Counted from the stretch's first letter, positions 26,649 through 35,859 are shown. The stretch is DNA of 63,678 nt from Lachnospiraceae bacterium (GCA_022799755.1 JAAWOU010000007.1:1-63678), one strand, 5' to 3'. Notes: generated by a model from the letters alone, not told the origin. A program made the numbers and translations.

Positions 26649-27308
26649 CTATGCCGTCTCCGTCCTCTGTTTCAAAAAAGCCTGCACCTCTGTCAGATCT
26701 CTCAAAACGGCGCAGCTAAGCCGCACCATCTCTTCGTCGGGTGCCACCATGTCCGGCACCATCACAGTGCGCATTCCGGCTGCATGGGCGGCGCGGACGC
26801 CGTTGGGGGAATCCTCCACGGCATAAGTCTGCCCGGGCTCCACCCCCAGTCTGTCGCAGGCCAACAGATAGATGTCCGGCCGGGGCTTTGAATGCTCCAC
26901 CATATCTCCCGTAGTCAGCCGGGTAAAATACTCCGAAAGTCCCGCAAGCTCCAAGTGGCTTCTGACAGTGGCTTCTTTTGTGGAGGAGGCCAGCCCCACC
27001 CTAAAGCCGGATTCTTTCAGCCATTCCAGGATCTCCCGCACCCCCGGTTTCACCGGCAGTCCCCTCCTGTTCACACAGTCCTCAAACCAGGCTGCGGTCT
27101 CCTCCCGGAAAAGCGGATAGTCGAAATCCCTCCCGTAAGCCTTGCATACCACCTCTCTGCTGTCGTTGGCATTGAGGCCGATACACTGCGGGAAGACTTC
27201 CTCCATCTTAGGAAGCCCCCATTTTCCCGCCACTGCCATCCATGCCTCCATGCAAAGCCTCTCCGTGTCGAAAAGAACACCGTCCATGTCAAAGATAACC
27301 GCTTTCAT
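26649..27308 (-). CDS. HAD phosphatase, beta-phosphoglucomutase-like
   Basis: This 219-residue HAD hydrolase has motif I FDMDGVLFDTE at the N-terminus, a helical cap, motif II LASSTKEAT, and motif III/IV KPRPDIYLLAC with AVEDSPNGVRAA. This is the subfamily of beta-phosphoglucomutases and small-molecule phosphatases; the substrate cannot be told. GAGAGAGGGATGG precedes the ATG. The gene follows the DHHW gene by 24 bp, so it is probably cotranscribed with the acylation genes. Confidence 0.88.
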   Translation of the reverse strand: MKAVIFDMDGVLFDTERLCMEAWMAVAGKWGLPKMEEVFPQCIGLNANDSREVVCKAYGRDFDYPLFREETAAWFEDCVNRRGLPVKPGVREILEWLKESGFRVGLASSTKEATVRSHLELAGLSEYFTRLTTGDMVEHSKPRPDIYLLACDRLGVEPGQTYAVEDSPNGVRAAHAAGMRTVMVPDMVAPDEEMVRLSCAVLRDLTEVQAFLKQRTETA

Positions 27309-27332
27309 CCCATCCCTCTCTCTCCAGGCAGC

Positions 27333-28451
27333 CTACTCTACATACGCAAATTCTTCTATAAAATGAATACAGTTATACAACACCAGCACATCCATGCCCT
27401 GCCCGGGCTCATAACTTTCCATAAGCTCGTACAGCCTGCCCCTGAAATATCTCGGATCCAGCACATAGATCCTCTGATAGTGAGGGATCAGAAGCGGCAC
27501 GAAGCAGTTGGCGTAAGAATCCTTGATGACGAACAGGGTCTTCCGGTTCGGATTTCCCGTATCAATCTCCACCAGAGCATGATTGTCGTCCAGAAAGAAT
27601 CCGTACTTGTTCTTTGTATCCAGATGAGACTCCTCGTAGCAGCTGTCTCCCTCCTCTTTCAGATCATAAGTTACCTTGACCGACCGCTCCAGAGTCCTCG
27701 GGAAATAGTAGATATCGTCCCCGGCCATGTTCAGGTTCACTTTCGACTGCAGAGTCCCCAGAAAATCCTCCGCCGCCAGCTCCATGTCCTCCGCCCTGTA
27801 AAGCCCGGCATTTTTTCCGCTGTATTCCGCCCAGGCGTCATATCCGTACGCGGCTCCCAGAGAAGTCCAGTGATGATCCGTGCGGTAATAGATCTCCTCC
27901 CCGGCATGCTCCTGCAAAACGGAGTACACGTCCACATAATGCTCCCCCACATGCCGTGCCACCTGATCCAGCAGGCTCTTTTCGTCATAGTAAGGCGCAT
28001 AGGCGGGAAGCTTATCCCCGAGAATATTGTCCGCCGTGGGCACCAGCATCACCGCGGCGTCCCAGTCCCTCACCAGCTTTTCCAGCAGCGCGATTTTCTT
28101 GTTCACCTGCACGCTGGTATAGTCCGAGGGCAGATGTCTCTCTATCAGATAGCCGTCCGCCCCCAGATAGACCCCGTTGATCTCCTTTTTCTGCAAGGCC
28201 AGCTCCGTGTATGTCTTAATGGTAATCCATTTATCCCGGCTGACGAACTGATCCGTCAGATAGGTCTCATACTTCCCCGTATAGTCCTCCCGCAGGAGAG
28301 CCTCCAGCGAAAATTTTGGCCTGGAGGCCAGCACCCTCTTCTCCGTCTCGGAGTACAGGCGGTCTTTCTGTATCAGATCCGCCACCCCGAATACTACGAT
28401 GATCGATGTAATGACTATGATCGTAAACAAAGCGCTTCTCTTCTCATCCAT
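27333..28451 (-). CDS. DHHW family protein, partner of the MBOAT acyltransferase
   Basis: This 372-residue protein has one N-terminal membrane segment (FTIIVITSIIVVFGVADLI) and an outward-facing SGNH-like domain. The DHHW motif is present in RTDHHWTSLGAAYGYDAW, and FVIKDSYANCFVPLL supplies the serine region found in AlgJ/AlgX-type proteins. Such proteins work with an MBOAT to O-acetylate a surface polysaccharide, and the MBOAT gene is directly upstream. The start is TTG at 28457 or ATG at 28451 (AAGGGG upstream); I use the ATG. Confidence 0.82.
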   Translation of the reverse strand: MDEKRSALFTIIVITSIIVVFGVADLIQKDRLYSETEKRVLASRPKFSLEALLREDYTGKYETYLTDQFVSRDKWITIKTYTELALQKKEINGVYLGADGYLIERHLPSDYTSVQVNKKIALLEKLVRDWDAAVMLVPTADNILGDKLPAYAPYYDEKSLLDQVARHVGEHYVDVYSVLQEHAGEEIYYRTDHHWTSLGAAYGYDAWAEYSGKNAGLYRAEDMELAAEDFLGTLQSKVNLNMAGDDIYYFPRTLERSVKVTYDLKEEGDSCYEESHLDTKNKYGFFLDDNHALVEIDTGNPNRKTLFVIKDSYANCFVPLLIPHYQRIYVLDPRYFRGRLYELMESYEPGQGMDVLVLYNCIHFIEEFAYVE

Positions 28452-28498
28452 CTGCAATCGTCCCCTTTTGACCTATCCAGTCAATCCTCCCCGCGCCC

Positions 28499-29911
28499 CT
28501 AGAAACGGAAGTACAGGAAAGGATTGTAGGACGCTTCCACAATACCGGCAATAGACAACAGCAGCATTGCCGCCGGAATGAACTTCTCGCCGAAACGGTA
28601 CAGGGCCATATGAAAACCTGTCCGGGATTCCCTAAAGTAATTTACCGTTTTTTGAGGCAGCGGCGTGGACGCTATCACCCCGGTCAGGAACAGGACCAGA
28701 TACTGCCTGCCCAGATAAATCCCCTGCCTGTCCACCAGGCTCTGAGCCATGCCTGTCATGGCCTTTACATAGCCCAAAATCTGCGCCGGCGTCTCCAGCG
28801 CGAACAGCACCCATCCCGTCACGGCCACCAGCAGCGTATACACAATGCCGATTCCCTTGGGCAGCCAGGCCAGGAGTTTTGCCAAAAAAAGTTTCTCCAG
28901 CATCAGGGCAAAGGCGAACCAAAGCCCCCACAGCAGGAAATTCCACCCCGCCCCGTGCCAGATGCCTGTGAGCATCCACACGATCAGGATATTTATAAGC
29001 TGCCTGGGCAGCCCCTTTCTGCTGCCTCCCAGCGGGAAATACACGTACTCCCGAAACCAGCTGCCCAGGGAGATATGCCATCTGCGCCAGAACTCCGTGA
29101 CAGAGGCGGATATATAGGGATAGTTGAAATTCTCCGGGAAATCAAAGCCCAGCATCCGTCCCAGACCGATGGCCATGTCAGAGTACCCCGAGAAGTCGAA
29201 ATAGATCTGGAGGCCAAAGGCCAAAATGCCCAGCCAGGCTGTGAGCATGCTCATGTCCTGCGGCCTGATCCCGCCCACGAAAGCCCACAGCTCCCCGATA
29301 TTGTTCGCCAGCAGCACCTTTTTTGCCATGCCCACGCAGAATCGCTTCAGCCCCTCGCTGATATCCGTAAGCCGGATCCGGCGGTTGTGCAGCCGCTTCT
29401 CCACATCCCGGTACTTTACCACAGGTCCGGCGATCAGCTGGGGAAACATAGCCACAAACACGCCGAAATCCAGCAGATTCCTCTGCACCTTTGCCTGTCC
29501 CCTATACACGTCAATGGTGTAGGACATGGTCTGGAATGTGTAGAAAGAAATGCCGATGGGCAGCCCCAGGGCAAAAAGCGGAATGCTCGTTCCAAACACC
29601 GCGTTCACAGACTGAATCAGAAAATCCGCATACTTAAAGAAACCCAGCAGCGCCAGATTGATGACCACGGAGGAGAGCAAGACCAGCCTGGCTGCTCTCT
29701 TTCCCCGCAGCCTCTCCAACAGCCGCCCGTGAATATAATCCACTGCCGTGGAGAACAGCATCAGCACCACATACACCGGTTCCCCCCAGGCATAAAAAAT
29801 CAGGCTCCCCAAAAAGAGGATGAGATTCTTCATCCTCTCGGGAACCAGATAATACAATAGAAAGAACAAGGGAAAAAATCGGAAAAGGAATACTATACTG
29901 CTGAAAACCAT
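28499..29911 (-). CDS. MBOAT family O-acyltransferase (AlgI/DltB-like)
   Basis: This 470-residue polytopic membrane protein is of the AlgI type. The family's invariant histidine is in MLTGIWHGAGWNFLLWGLW, and the block FWRRWHISLGSWFREYVYFPLGGSRKG is typical of alginate O-acetylation proteins (the first part is at about 265-285). It moves acyl groups, usually acetyl, across the membrane to a polysaccharide or teichoic acid. The DHHW protein follows and a DUF4358 lipoprotein precedes it, a set often seen together in Lachnospiraceae. AGGAG precedes the ATG. Confidence 0.93.
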   Translation of the reverse strand: MVFSSIVFLFRFFPLFFLLYYLVPERMKNLILFLGSLIFYAWGEPVYVVLMLFSTAVDYIHGRLLERLRGKRAARLVLLSSVVINLALLGFFKYADFLIQSVNAVFGTSIPLFALGLPIGISFYTFQTMSYTIDVYRGQAKVQRNLLDFGVFVAMFPQLIAGPVVKYRDVEKRLHNRRIRLTDISEGLKRFCVGMAKKVLLANNIGELWAFVGGIRPQDMSMLTAWLGILAFGLQIYFDFSGYSDMAIGLGRMLGFDFPENFNYPYISASVTEFWRRWHISLGSWFREYVYFPLGGSRKGLPRQLINILIVWMLTGIWHGAGWNFLLWGLWFAFALMLEKLFLAKLLAWLPKGIGIVYTLLVAVTGWVLFALETPAQILGYVKAMTGMAQSLVDRQGIYLGRQYLVLFLTGVIASTPLPQKTVNYFRESRTGFHMALYRFGEKFIPAAMLLLSIAGIVEASYNPFLYFRF

Positions 29912-30005
29912 TCCTGTATACTCCTACTCTAAATAAAACGGCGGCTTTTCTCCGGGCGGCGCTCCCCGCCCAGGCGCTTATCCGGCTTCGGTCCGCTCCC
30001 CGGCC

Positions 30006-30686
30006 TTAGAGCTGGCCCCGGATTGCCTCGATCGCCCGGTCGTTGACCTCCTGGCACATGGCGATTACGGCTTCGTCGCCGTCATCCATCACTTTCTGCG
30101 TGTCTCCGCCCAACTGCACGAATATCACGTAATTGCCGATGGTCTCGATGCGGGAGGCCTGAACCTTGCCTATATTCATGGGATACTGCATGGAGTCGTT
30201 GACCCGGGCTTCCCTGTAGGCCTCCACAGCGCTCTGCACTGCCTCCACTTTATCATCTTTTGCCTTGACAATCAATAGGGTATCCACGTTTGTGCTGATC
30301 ATGGGCATCTCCGCCAGATAGTCGTCATACATGTCAGAAGTGATGGCGAAATTCATCTCCAGCATATCCGGCAGTACCTGGGTATCCGGCCAGTACTCTC
30401 CGCCCAGCTCGTCCGTCACAGCTTTTTTCAAGTTCTCCATCTCCTGGCTCCAGCCCTCCTCATAGCCGCCTGCAGCCCCCTCGCTCTCCGCCGGCTGGGA
30501 CTCCCCGCCCTGCGTCTGGTCGTCCCCAGGCTCTGTGGGCGCGCTCTCCGGGGAAGACTCCTCACTGCTGTCCTGGACGGAAGACTGCTCCTGGTCCGTC
30601 CGGCTCTCTCCCGGGTTCCCTCCGCATGCAGCCAAAGATACCGCCAGCAGGGCGGCACACAACATAGCGATACTTTTCTTCTTCAT
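30006..30686 (-). CDS. DUF4358 lipoprotein
   Basis: This 226-residue lipoprotein has signal peptide MKKKSIAMLCAALLAVSLAAC with the lipobox LAAC, lipidated Cys21. An acidic Ser/Glu/Gln-rich spacer (about 25-75) follows, then a compact domain of the DUF4358 type (MLEMNFAITSDMYDDYLAEM, IIVKAKDDKVEAVQSAVEAY-like region). It is anchored outside the membrane. AGGAGG precedes the ATG. It is the first gene of the DUF4358-MBOAT-DHHW set, which suggests a role in polysaccharide acylation at the cell surface; this is inferred from position. Confidence 0.82.
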   Translation of the reverse strand: MKKKSIAMLCAALLAVSLAACGGNPGESRTDQEQSSVQDSSEESSPESAPTEPGDDQTQGGESQPAESEGAAGGYEEGWSQEMENLKKAVTDELGGEYWPDTQVLPDMLEMNFAITSDMYDDYLAEMPMISTNVDTLLIVKAKDDKVEAVQSAVEAYREARVNDSMQYPMNIGKVQASRIETIGNYVIFVQLGGDTQKVMDDGDEAVIAMCQEVNDRAIEAIRGQL

Positions 30687-30841
30687 AAAAAACTCCTCCT
30701 GTTTAGAAAATAAATATGATTCCCAATCCTATTCTGTCCGGATTCGGAATTTCTACACGCAGTATACCACAATTTCCCAGAAAAGAAAAGACCGTGAGCC
30801 ATACCTGCACGATAGTTTTCTCTAATGTGCATGTATTCCTG

Positions 30842-30870
30842 TTGCTTTTTCCCCTCAGATAAAGTATCAT
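30842..30870 (+). promoter_or_regulatory. Probable hflK promoter
   Basis: TTGCTT (30842-30847) and TATCAT (30865-30870) are 17 bp apart, 50 bp before hflK. The match is moderate. The divergent DUF4358 gene starts at 30686, so the gap holds control sites for both. Confidence 0.45.
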
Positions 30871-30920
30871 GAACACAACTGCAGAACAGCTTTTACAGGA
30901 ATCCACAAGGAGGAATGGAT

Positions 30921-32015
30921 ATGAACAGTGATTCTTTTCGCAACAAAAGGAACGGCTTTGAGACCATGGACGGCGGCCAGGCCGGCGGTCCTCAGAAAAA
31001 AAGTCCCGTCGGAAAAATAATCGGCATGGCGGCAACCGTTTTGGTTCTGGCAATTTTAGCCCTGAACTCCACCTATGAGATTAAGGAGCAGGAACAGGCG
31101 GTGCTGATCACCTTAGGAAAGGCCCAGGCCGTATCCGAGCCGGGACTCCATTTCAAGATCCCTTTCATTCAGCAGGTGAGAAAAGTAAACACCACCATCC
31201 AGGGCTTCGCCATCGGCTACAATACGGAAAGCGAGGAAGTCGATGAGGATGAATCCCTGATGATCACGTCGGATTTCAACTTCATCGATGTGGACTTCTA
31301 TGTGGAGTACCGCTACAGCGATCCGGTAAAGGCCCTGTATGCCTCCAAAGCGCCCCTGGATATCCTGCGCAACATCAGCCAGAGTTGCATCCGTACCGTC
31401 ATCGGCAGCTATCCCGTGGACGATGTACTGACCACAGGGAAAAACGAGATTCAGGCCTCCATTAAGGAGATGATCCTGGGGCGGCTGGAGGAACAGGACA
31501 TCGGCATCCAGCTGGTAAATATTACCATACAGGACTCCGAGCCGCCCACCGTAGAGGTCATGGAGGCATTCAAGGCAGTGGAGACCGCAAAGCAGGGAAA
31601 GGAAACCGCCCTGAACAATGCCAACAAGTACCGCAATGAACAGCTCCCCTCCGCACAGGCCAAGGCGGACGGCATCATCAAGGACGCGGAAGCCCGCAAG
31701 ACCGAGCGTATCAACGAAGCTACCGCCCAGGTGGCCCGCTTCAACTCCATGTACCAGGAGTACATCAAGAACCCGGCAGTCACCAGACAGCGTATGTTCT
31801 ACGAGGCTATGGAGGATGTGCTTCCGGACCTGAAAGTCATTATCGAAAGCCCCAATGGGAATATGCAGACCATCTATCCCATTGAGTCTTTCACCGGGAC
31901 ACCTGAGACGGAGGAGGACGATACACGGCAGTCCGCCGCAGTACGCGGCCAGAGCGGTTCTTCCGCCCCCACAGATGAGGAGGACCTCCCGGCAGATGAA
32001 AGCCACGAACGCTGA
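30921..32015 (+). CDS. hflK: FtsH protease modulator HflK
   Basis: This 364-residue SPFH/band-7 protein has a short cytoplasmic head, one membrane helix (about 30-47, IGMAATVLVLAILAL) and a long outward domain (GLHFKIPFIQQVRKVNTTIQ). A coiled coil follows (NANKYRNEQLPSAQAKADGI) and a polar tail. HflK and HflC form a large cage around FtsH hexamers and restrict which membrane proteins are degraded. The ATG at 30921 stands seven bases behind AAGGAGG, better than the ATG at 30915. hflC follows; ftsH is 13 kb away in this window. Confidence 0.92.
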   Translation: MNSDSFRNKRNGFETMDGGQAGGPQKKSPVGKIIGMAATVLVLAILALNSTYEIKEQEQAVLITLGKAQAVSEPGLHFKIPFIQQVRKVNTTIQGFAIGYNTESEEVDEDESLMITSDFNFIDVDFYVEYRYSDPVKALYASKAPLDILRNISQSCIRTVIGSYPVDDVLTTGKNEIQASIKEMILGRLEEQDIGIQLVNITIQDSEPPTVEVMEAFKAVETAKQGKETALNNANKYRNEQLPSAQAKADGIIKDAEARKTERINEATAQVARFNSMYQEYIKNPAVTRQRMFYEAMEDVLPDLKVIIESPNGNMQTIYPIESFTGTPETEEDDTRQSAAVRGQSGSSAPTDEEDLPADESHER

Positions 32016-32102
32016 ACCCGGCACCCCACAGTGTGTCTGACAGCCGATACAGCGCAACACAGACCGATCCGGTCAATTCTAGTCAAGGAATAGGAGAATG
32101 AT

Positions 32103-32972
32103 ATGAAAATAGCAAAACGAATCCTTTTGATCGCCGTCTTGATGGTGCTTCTGGCAGCCGGCGCATCCAGCATCGTGGTCACCGGGGAAAACGAGTACAG
32201 CCTGGTCCGCCAGTTCGGAAAAATCGACCATGTAGTGTCCCAGGCGGGCATCAGCTTCAAGATACCCTTTATCCAGAGCGTGGACACCCTGCCCCGCCAG
32301 ACCCTGCTCTACGATCTGCCCTCTTCGGATGTCATCACCAGCGACAAGAAGACCATGATCTGCGACAGCTACATTCTCTGGCGCATTTCGGATCCCCTGA
32401 AATTCGCCCAGACCCTGAATTCCTCCATCACCAACGCGGAGGGCAGGCTGGATGCCATCGTGTATAACTCCACAAAGAATGTCATCAGCAGCACCACCCA
32501 GGACGACGTGATCTCCGGGCGGGACGGCCAGCTTTCCGCCGCCATCCTGAATAATATCGGCAGCTCCCTGGACCAGTACGGCATTGAGCTGCTGTCCTTT
32601 GAGACCAAGAAGCTGGATCTGCCCGGCGACAACAAGGCCGCTGTCTATGAGCGCATGATCTCCGAGCGCGACAACATCGCGGCCACCTACACCGCGGAGG
32701 GAAGCTCCGAGGCCCAGATCATCCGCAACACCACGGACAAGGAAGTGACCGTATTGCTGTCCGAGGCGGAGAAGAACGCGGAGATCATGATCGCCGAGGG
32801 CGAGGCCGAGTACATGCGGATCCTCTCCGAAGCCTACAACGACGAATCCAAGCAGGATTTCTACTCTTTCGTCAGAAGCTTAGACGCGGCCAAAGCCTCC
32901 ATGAAAGGAAAGAATAAGACTATTATCCTGTCTCCGGACTCGCCCATCGCCCAGATCTTTTACGGAAAATAA
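32103..32972 (+). CDS. hflC: FtsH protease modulator HflC
   Basis: This 289-residue SPFH protein starts with a membrane helix (ILLIAVLMVLLAAGASSIVV). The band-7 domain follows (YSLVRQFGKIDHVVSQAGIS, SVDTLPRQTLLYDLPSSDV), then the HflC-typical helical tail (AIVYNSTKNVISSTTQDDVI, EAYNDESKQDFYSFVRSLDA). It pairs with HflK, 87 bp upstream. TAGGAG precedes the ATG. The gene ends at a strong terminator. Confidence 0.94.
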   Translation: MKIAKRILLIAVLMVLLAAGASSIVVTGENEYSLVRQFGKIDHVVSQAGISFKIPFIQSVDTLPRQTLLYDLPSSDVITSDKKTMICDSYILWRISDPLKFAQTLNSSITNAEGRLDAIVYNSTKNVISSTTQDDVISGRDGQLSAAILNNIGSSLDQYGIELLSFETKKLDLPGDNKAAVYERMISERDNIAATYTAEGSSEAQIIRNTTDKEVTVLLSEAEKNAEIMIAEGEAEYMRILSEAYNDESKQDFYSFVRSLDAAKASMKGKNKTIILSPDSPIAQIFYGK

Positions 32973-33004
32973 TAAGACCAAAAGTATGACTGCTGAGACG
33001 GAGA

Positions 33005-33044
33005 GAGGCCCGGGCGTTTACCGCCCGGGCCTCCCGGCTTTTTT
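33005..33044 (+). terminator. Terminator after hflC
   Basis: A perfect 12-bp stem, GAGGCCCGGGCG with its complement, around a TTTAC loop, then CCGGC and a TTTTTT run. It ends the hflKC transcript. The minus-strand reading lacks a T run, so it is one-directional. Confidence 0.93.
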
Positions 33045-33079
33045 GCGCGCCTTTTCATCCCCGATCACTGCAGGCCTCA

Positions 33080-33823
33080 TCACTGCGCCTTTTCAATCAG
33101 CATGCGCCAATATACCCTGCCATTAAGCTCCACCCGAAAGTCCCGCCAAAAGCCCAACTTTTCGCACAGACTCAGGGAGGCCTCGTTCTCCGCCTCCACC
33201 AGGGCCTGTATCCGCTGAAACTCCAGCGCGCTCCAGCCGTAGGCCAGAACCGCCCTGCAGACCTCACTTGCGTATCCCTGCCGCTGCCAGGGGACACCGA
33301 TGATAAAGCCCAGCTCCGGATCGTCAAAGCCCTCCCTGTAGGAGAGGCCTGCCCTGCCGATGACCGCGCCGCTTGCCCGCTCTGTTACCGTCCAGACGCC
33401 AAAGCCATAGAAAGTATAGACTTTTTCGATGTATTCCCGAATGTAGCGCTTCTCCTCCTCCACATCCGGATACAGATCTTCCATATATTTCGTGACGGCA
33501 GGATGGCTGTATATCCGGTAGAATGCCTCCACGTCCCCGGGCGTGGTCTCCCGGATCAGGCATCTGTCTGTCCCCATGATATTCCAGGGCAGACCTTTTA
33601 ACCTGCGGTAAACCCTCTCTACATATTCCGGTTCCAGCTCCTCCGGATCCTCCACGGCAAAGAGAAAGCCGGAGAAATCCTGTTCCCGATTGCCCGGATG
33701 GAGATAAATCAGCACAGGCTTTCCCTCCCCGCGCAGCCCTCTGGCCGTCTGCCCGTCATCGGTCACATACAGAATATCCCGCTCTCCCTCCAGAATTACC
33801 TCCAGTTCTTTCAGATAAATCAC
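33080..33823 (-). CDS. GNAT family N-acetyltransferase
   Basis: In this 247-residue protein, residues about 85-245 form a RimJ/RimL-type GNAT domain (LIRETTPGDVEAFYRIYSHP, the acetyl-CoA loop VPWQRQGYASEVCRAVLAYG, EAENEASLSLCEKLGF). The first ~80 residues form an extra domain (LEGERDILYVTDDGQTARGL) of unknown role. It would transfer an acetyl group to an amine; the substrate is unknown. The start is GTG with GGGAGGG upstream. Confidence 0.85.
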   Translation of the reverse strand: MIYLKELEVILEGERDILYVTDDGQTARGLRGEGKPVLIYLHPGNREQDFSGFLFAVEDPEELEPEYVERVYRRLKGLPWNIMGTDRCLIRETTPGDVEAFYRIYSHPAVTKYMEDLYPDVEEEKRYIREYIEKVYTFYGFGVWTVTERASGAVIGRAGLSYREGFDDPELGFIIGVPWQRQGYASEVCRAVLAYGWSALEFQRIQALVEAENEASLSLCEKLGFWRDFRVELNGRVYWRMLIEKAQ

Positions 33824-33942
33824 ATTTCCCTCCCTAAAACCTTATCTCATTCAAATTTCCTCTTTACGACGTCTCCCTTTTCGGGTACAATAGGTTAGAC
33901 TTTGGTATTATACACTATTTTTACAAGAAAGGATATGCGACT

Positions 33943-34464
33943 ATGGCACAAAATCCCATTGTAACGATTACCATGAAAGACGGAGGCGTCATCCGGCTGG
34001 AGCTGTATCCGGAGACCGCGCCCGTTTCCGTGAACAATTTCATCAGCCTGGTACGGAAGAATTTCTATGACGGCCTCGTCTTTCACCGGGTCATCAGAGG
34101 CTTCATGATCCAGGGAGGCTGTCCTGACGGCACGGGCATGGGCGGCCCCGGCTATTCCATCAAGGGTGAGTTCGCCCAGAACGGCGTGAAAAACGACCTG
34201 AAGCACACCCAGGGCGTGCTGTCCATGGCCAGGTCCATGCAGCCGGACTCCGCAGGCAGCCAGTTCTTCATCATGCACAAGAACGCCCCCCATTTAGACG
34301 GCGGCTACGCTGCTTTCGGAAAAGTGATCGAGGGAATGGACGTGGTAAACCGCATTGCCGAGACCGCCACGGACCCTTCCGACAGACCCTTAGAGCCCCA
34401 GATCATGGAGAGCGTCACCGTGGACTGCTTCGGGACAGAGTATCCGGAGCCCGAGAAAATCTGA
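33943..34464 (+). CDS. ppiB: Cyclophilin-type peptidyl-prolyl isomerase
   Basis: This 173-residue cytoplasmic cyclophilin has the catalytic and ligand-binding block FHRVIRGFMIQGGCPDGTGM and the later SMARSMQPDSAGSQFFIMHK. It speeds cis-trans isomerisation of prolyl bonds during folding. There is no signal peptide. AAAGGA precedes the ATG. A terminator follows directly, so it is a single-gene unit. The promoter is not obvious; TACAAT near 33886 and TATTAT near 33906 are candidates for a -10 box. Confidence 0.95.
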   Translation: MAQNPIVTITMKDGGVIRLELYPETAPVSVNNFISLVRKNFYDGLVFHRVIRGFMIQGGCPDGTGMGGPGYSIKGEFAQNGVKNDLKHTQGVLSMARSMQPDSAGSQFFIMHKNAPHLDGGYAAFGKVIEGMDVVNRIAETATDPSDRPLEPQIMESVTVDCFGTEYPEPEKI

Positions 34465-34473
34465 GTACGGCCC

Positions 34474-34528
34474 CTGCGTCCCGCCCTGTGACTTCTTTTG
34501 CAAAACGCCAGGCGGGACGCAGCTTTTT
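34474..34528 (+). terminator. Terminator after ppiB
   Basis: CTGCGTCCCGCC (34474-34485) pairs perfectly with GGCGGGACGCAG (34511-34522), followed by CTTTTT. It isolates ppiB from the RNA element that begins at about 34555. Confidence 0.9.
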
Positions 34529-34554
34529 GCCTCATGCACTTGGAAGTCTCTGCA

Positions 34555-34765
34555 TTCACATTTTGTTTACAAATCATTCAAGTATTCTTAAACAGATGAT
34601 CATTCTTTAGACATCTCTTTCCCCTATACTAGAATCATCGACAGAGCAAAAGGTCGAAGCAAAACAGAGGCAGCCACAGTTACTGTTTACTAAATAACTT
34701 TTTCATAATAATGCCAAGGAGCGCAAGCTTCTTGGCATCCTCCCTTTTACGGGGCTTTTCGCGCA
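34555..34765 (+). ncRNA. Putative small RNA gene, left copy of a paralogous pair (with promoter)
   Basis: This element is closely matched by an inverted copy at 35860-36053. It has a control region (34555-34630) ending in a TATACT -10 box (34625-34630), then an RNA of about 125 nt. The RNA shows a small 5' hairpin (CGAC/GTCG), a CAG-loop-CTG mini-hairpin and the shared single-stranded AATAACTTTTTCATAAT. Next is a 10-bp hairpin (GCCAAGGAGC, 34713-34722, with GCTTCTTGGC, 34727-34736) closed by a GCAA tetraloop, then ATCCTCCCTTTT. CCUCCC could pair with ribosome binding sites. Nothing on the plus strand downstream suggests a riboswitch. The RNA 3' end is uncertain. Confidence 0.6.
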
Positions 34766-34845
34766 GTTCGCGCTTTTCGGTTTTCACGCTTTTACAGGTT
34801 TTGGCACTTTTCCGGTCCGCTTTTCTATATAGAGGTGCCGTCGGA

Positions 34846-35727
34846 TCACAGCTGGGGATACAGCTCCTGGAAAATAGCGTCCATCAGCGGTTTCCCGTCC
34901 CTGCACTCCGCCACCGTGGAGATCACGGCGTTCTTGTCCCGGAGTATGATGGACAGCTGCAGATATTTGCCGTCCGCCCGGAAAGACCCGCATGGCCCTC
35001 CCCAGAACAGATATCCGTAGCCATAATCCTCGGCAAACCCGGTGGAAACCTGGGCTTTCAGGCTCTCCGCCACCCAGTCCGCAGGAACCACCTGCTTTCC
35101 CTCCCACATGCCCTCCTGCAGATACAAAAGTCCCAGCTTATGCAGCTCGGACAAGGTCAGAAACAAACCGCCCGCCCCAAAGGTATAACCTTTCGGATCC
35201 GTCTCCCAGGTGGGACGCCAAATGCCAAGGGGCCTAAAAAGCCTGGGCATCAGGTATGACACCAGGTCGCATCCTGCCCGGCGCTGTACCAGCACGCCCG
35301 CCAGATAGGGGCCTACGTTGTTGTAGACAAATTTCGTCCCCGGAGGGCAGGTAAAGGGAAAGGCCAGACACATCTTCACCCAGTCCTCCTGCTCATACAG
35401 CGGCCGCTGTGCCCCCATCAGCTGCGGCGTCTCCTGCCCCAGGCACATGGTCAGAAGATCCCTCACTGCAGCCTGCCCCAGGTACTCGTTCACCTCTTTG
35501 GGCAGATCCTCCGAAAAAGCCTCCGTCAGCTTCTCGTCTAAGGACAGCAGCCCCTCCCTGACGGCGATTCCCACCGCCGCAGAGGTGAAGCTCTTACTGG
35601 CGGAATACACGTTGCGGCGGCATTCGTCGTCCCACAGATGCTTTCCCATGTCCCTGCCGTTCTGGGTGATCTTCACGCCCAGAATCCCTGTCCTCTCGGT
35701 TCGTTCGATAAATTTCTGCAAATCCAT
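34846..35727 (-). CDS. Serine hydrolase of the class C beta-lactamase family
   Basis: This 293-residue protein has the beta-lactamase/transpeptidase-like fold: SxxK as SASKS near residue 43, the YxN-type motif in FVYNNVGPYLAGVL, and a GAGGLFLTLSELHKLGLL block. There is no signal peptide, so it is probably cytoplasmic. The family covers esterases, D-aminopeptidases and carboxypeptidases, and antibiotic resistance is not implied. AAAGGAG precedes the ATG. The gene is framed by two inward-facing RNA elements. The right-hand one lies in the same orientation about 250 bp upstream and could supply its promoter and leader. Confidence 0.85.
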   Translation of the reverse strand: MDLQKFIERTERTGILGVKITQNGRDMGKHLWDDECRRNVYSASKSFTSAAVGIAVREGLLSLDEKLTEAFSEDLPKEVNEYLGQAAVRDLLTMCLGQETPQLMGAQRPLYEQEDWVKMCLAFPFTCPPGTKFVYNNVGPYLAGVLVQRRAGCDLVSYLMPRLFRPLGIWRPTWETDPKGYTFGAGGLFLTLSELHKLGLLYLQEGMWEGKQVVPADWVAESLKAQVSTGFAEDYGYGYLFWGGPCGSFRADGKYLQLSIILRDKNAVISTVAECRDGKPLMDAIFQELYPQL

Positions 35728-35859
35728 ACGCTCCCTCGCTCTCCTTTCCTATATCTTAGTCGTCTCATACCCTGATCAAAAGCCCGAGGCGGCCGTCCCA
35801 CCGCTCAGACTGTGATAGGCCTGTAATCAGAGTACCATATATAGCTGTGTTCGGCAACC

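Noticed and set aside
30703..31053. 116-residue minus-strand frame overlapping hflK
   Set aside because: It is antisense to the start of hflK and the promoter gap, with no recognisable content.
34846..35727. Antibiotic-resistance beta-lactamase
   Set aside because: The fold is of the class C/serine hydrolase family, but there is no signal peptide and the motifs are divergent. An intracellular esterase or peptidase is more likely.
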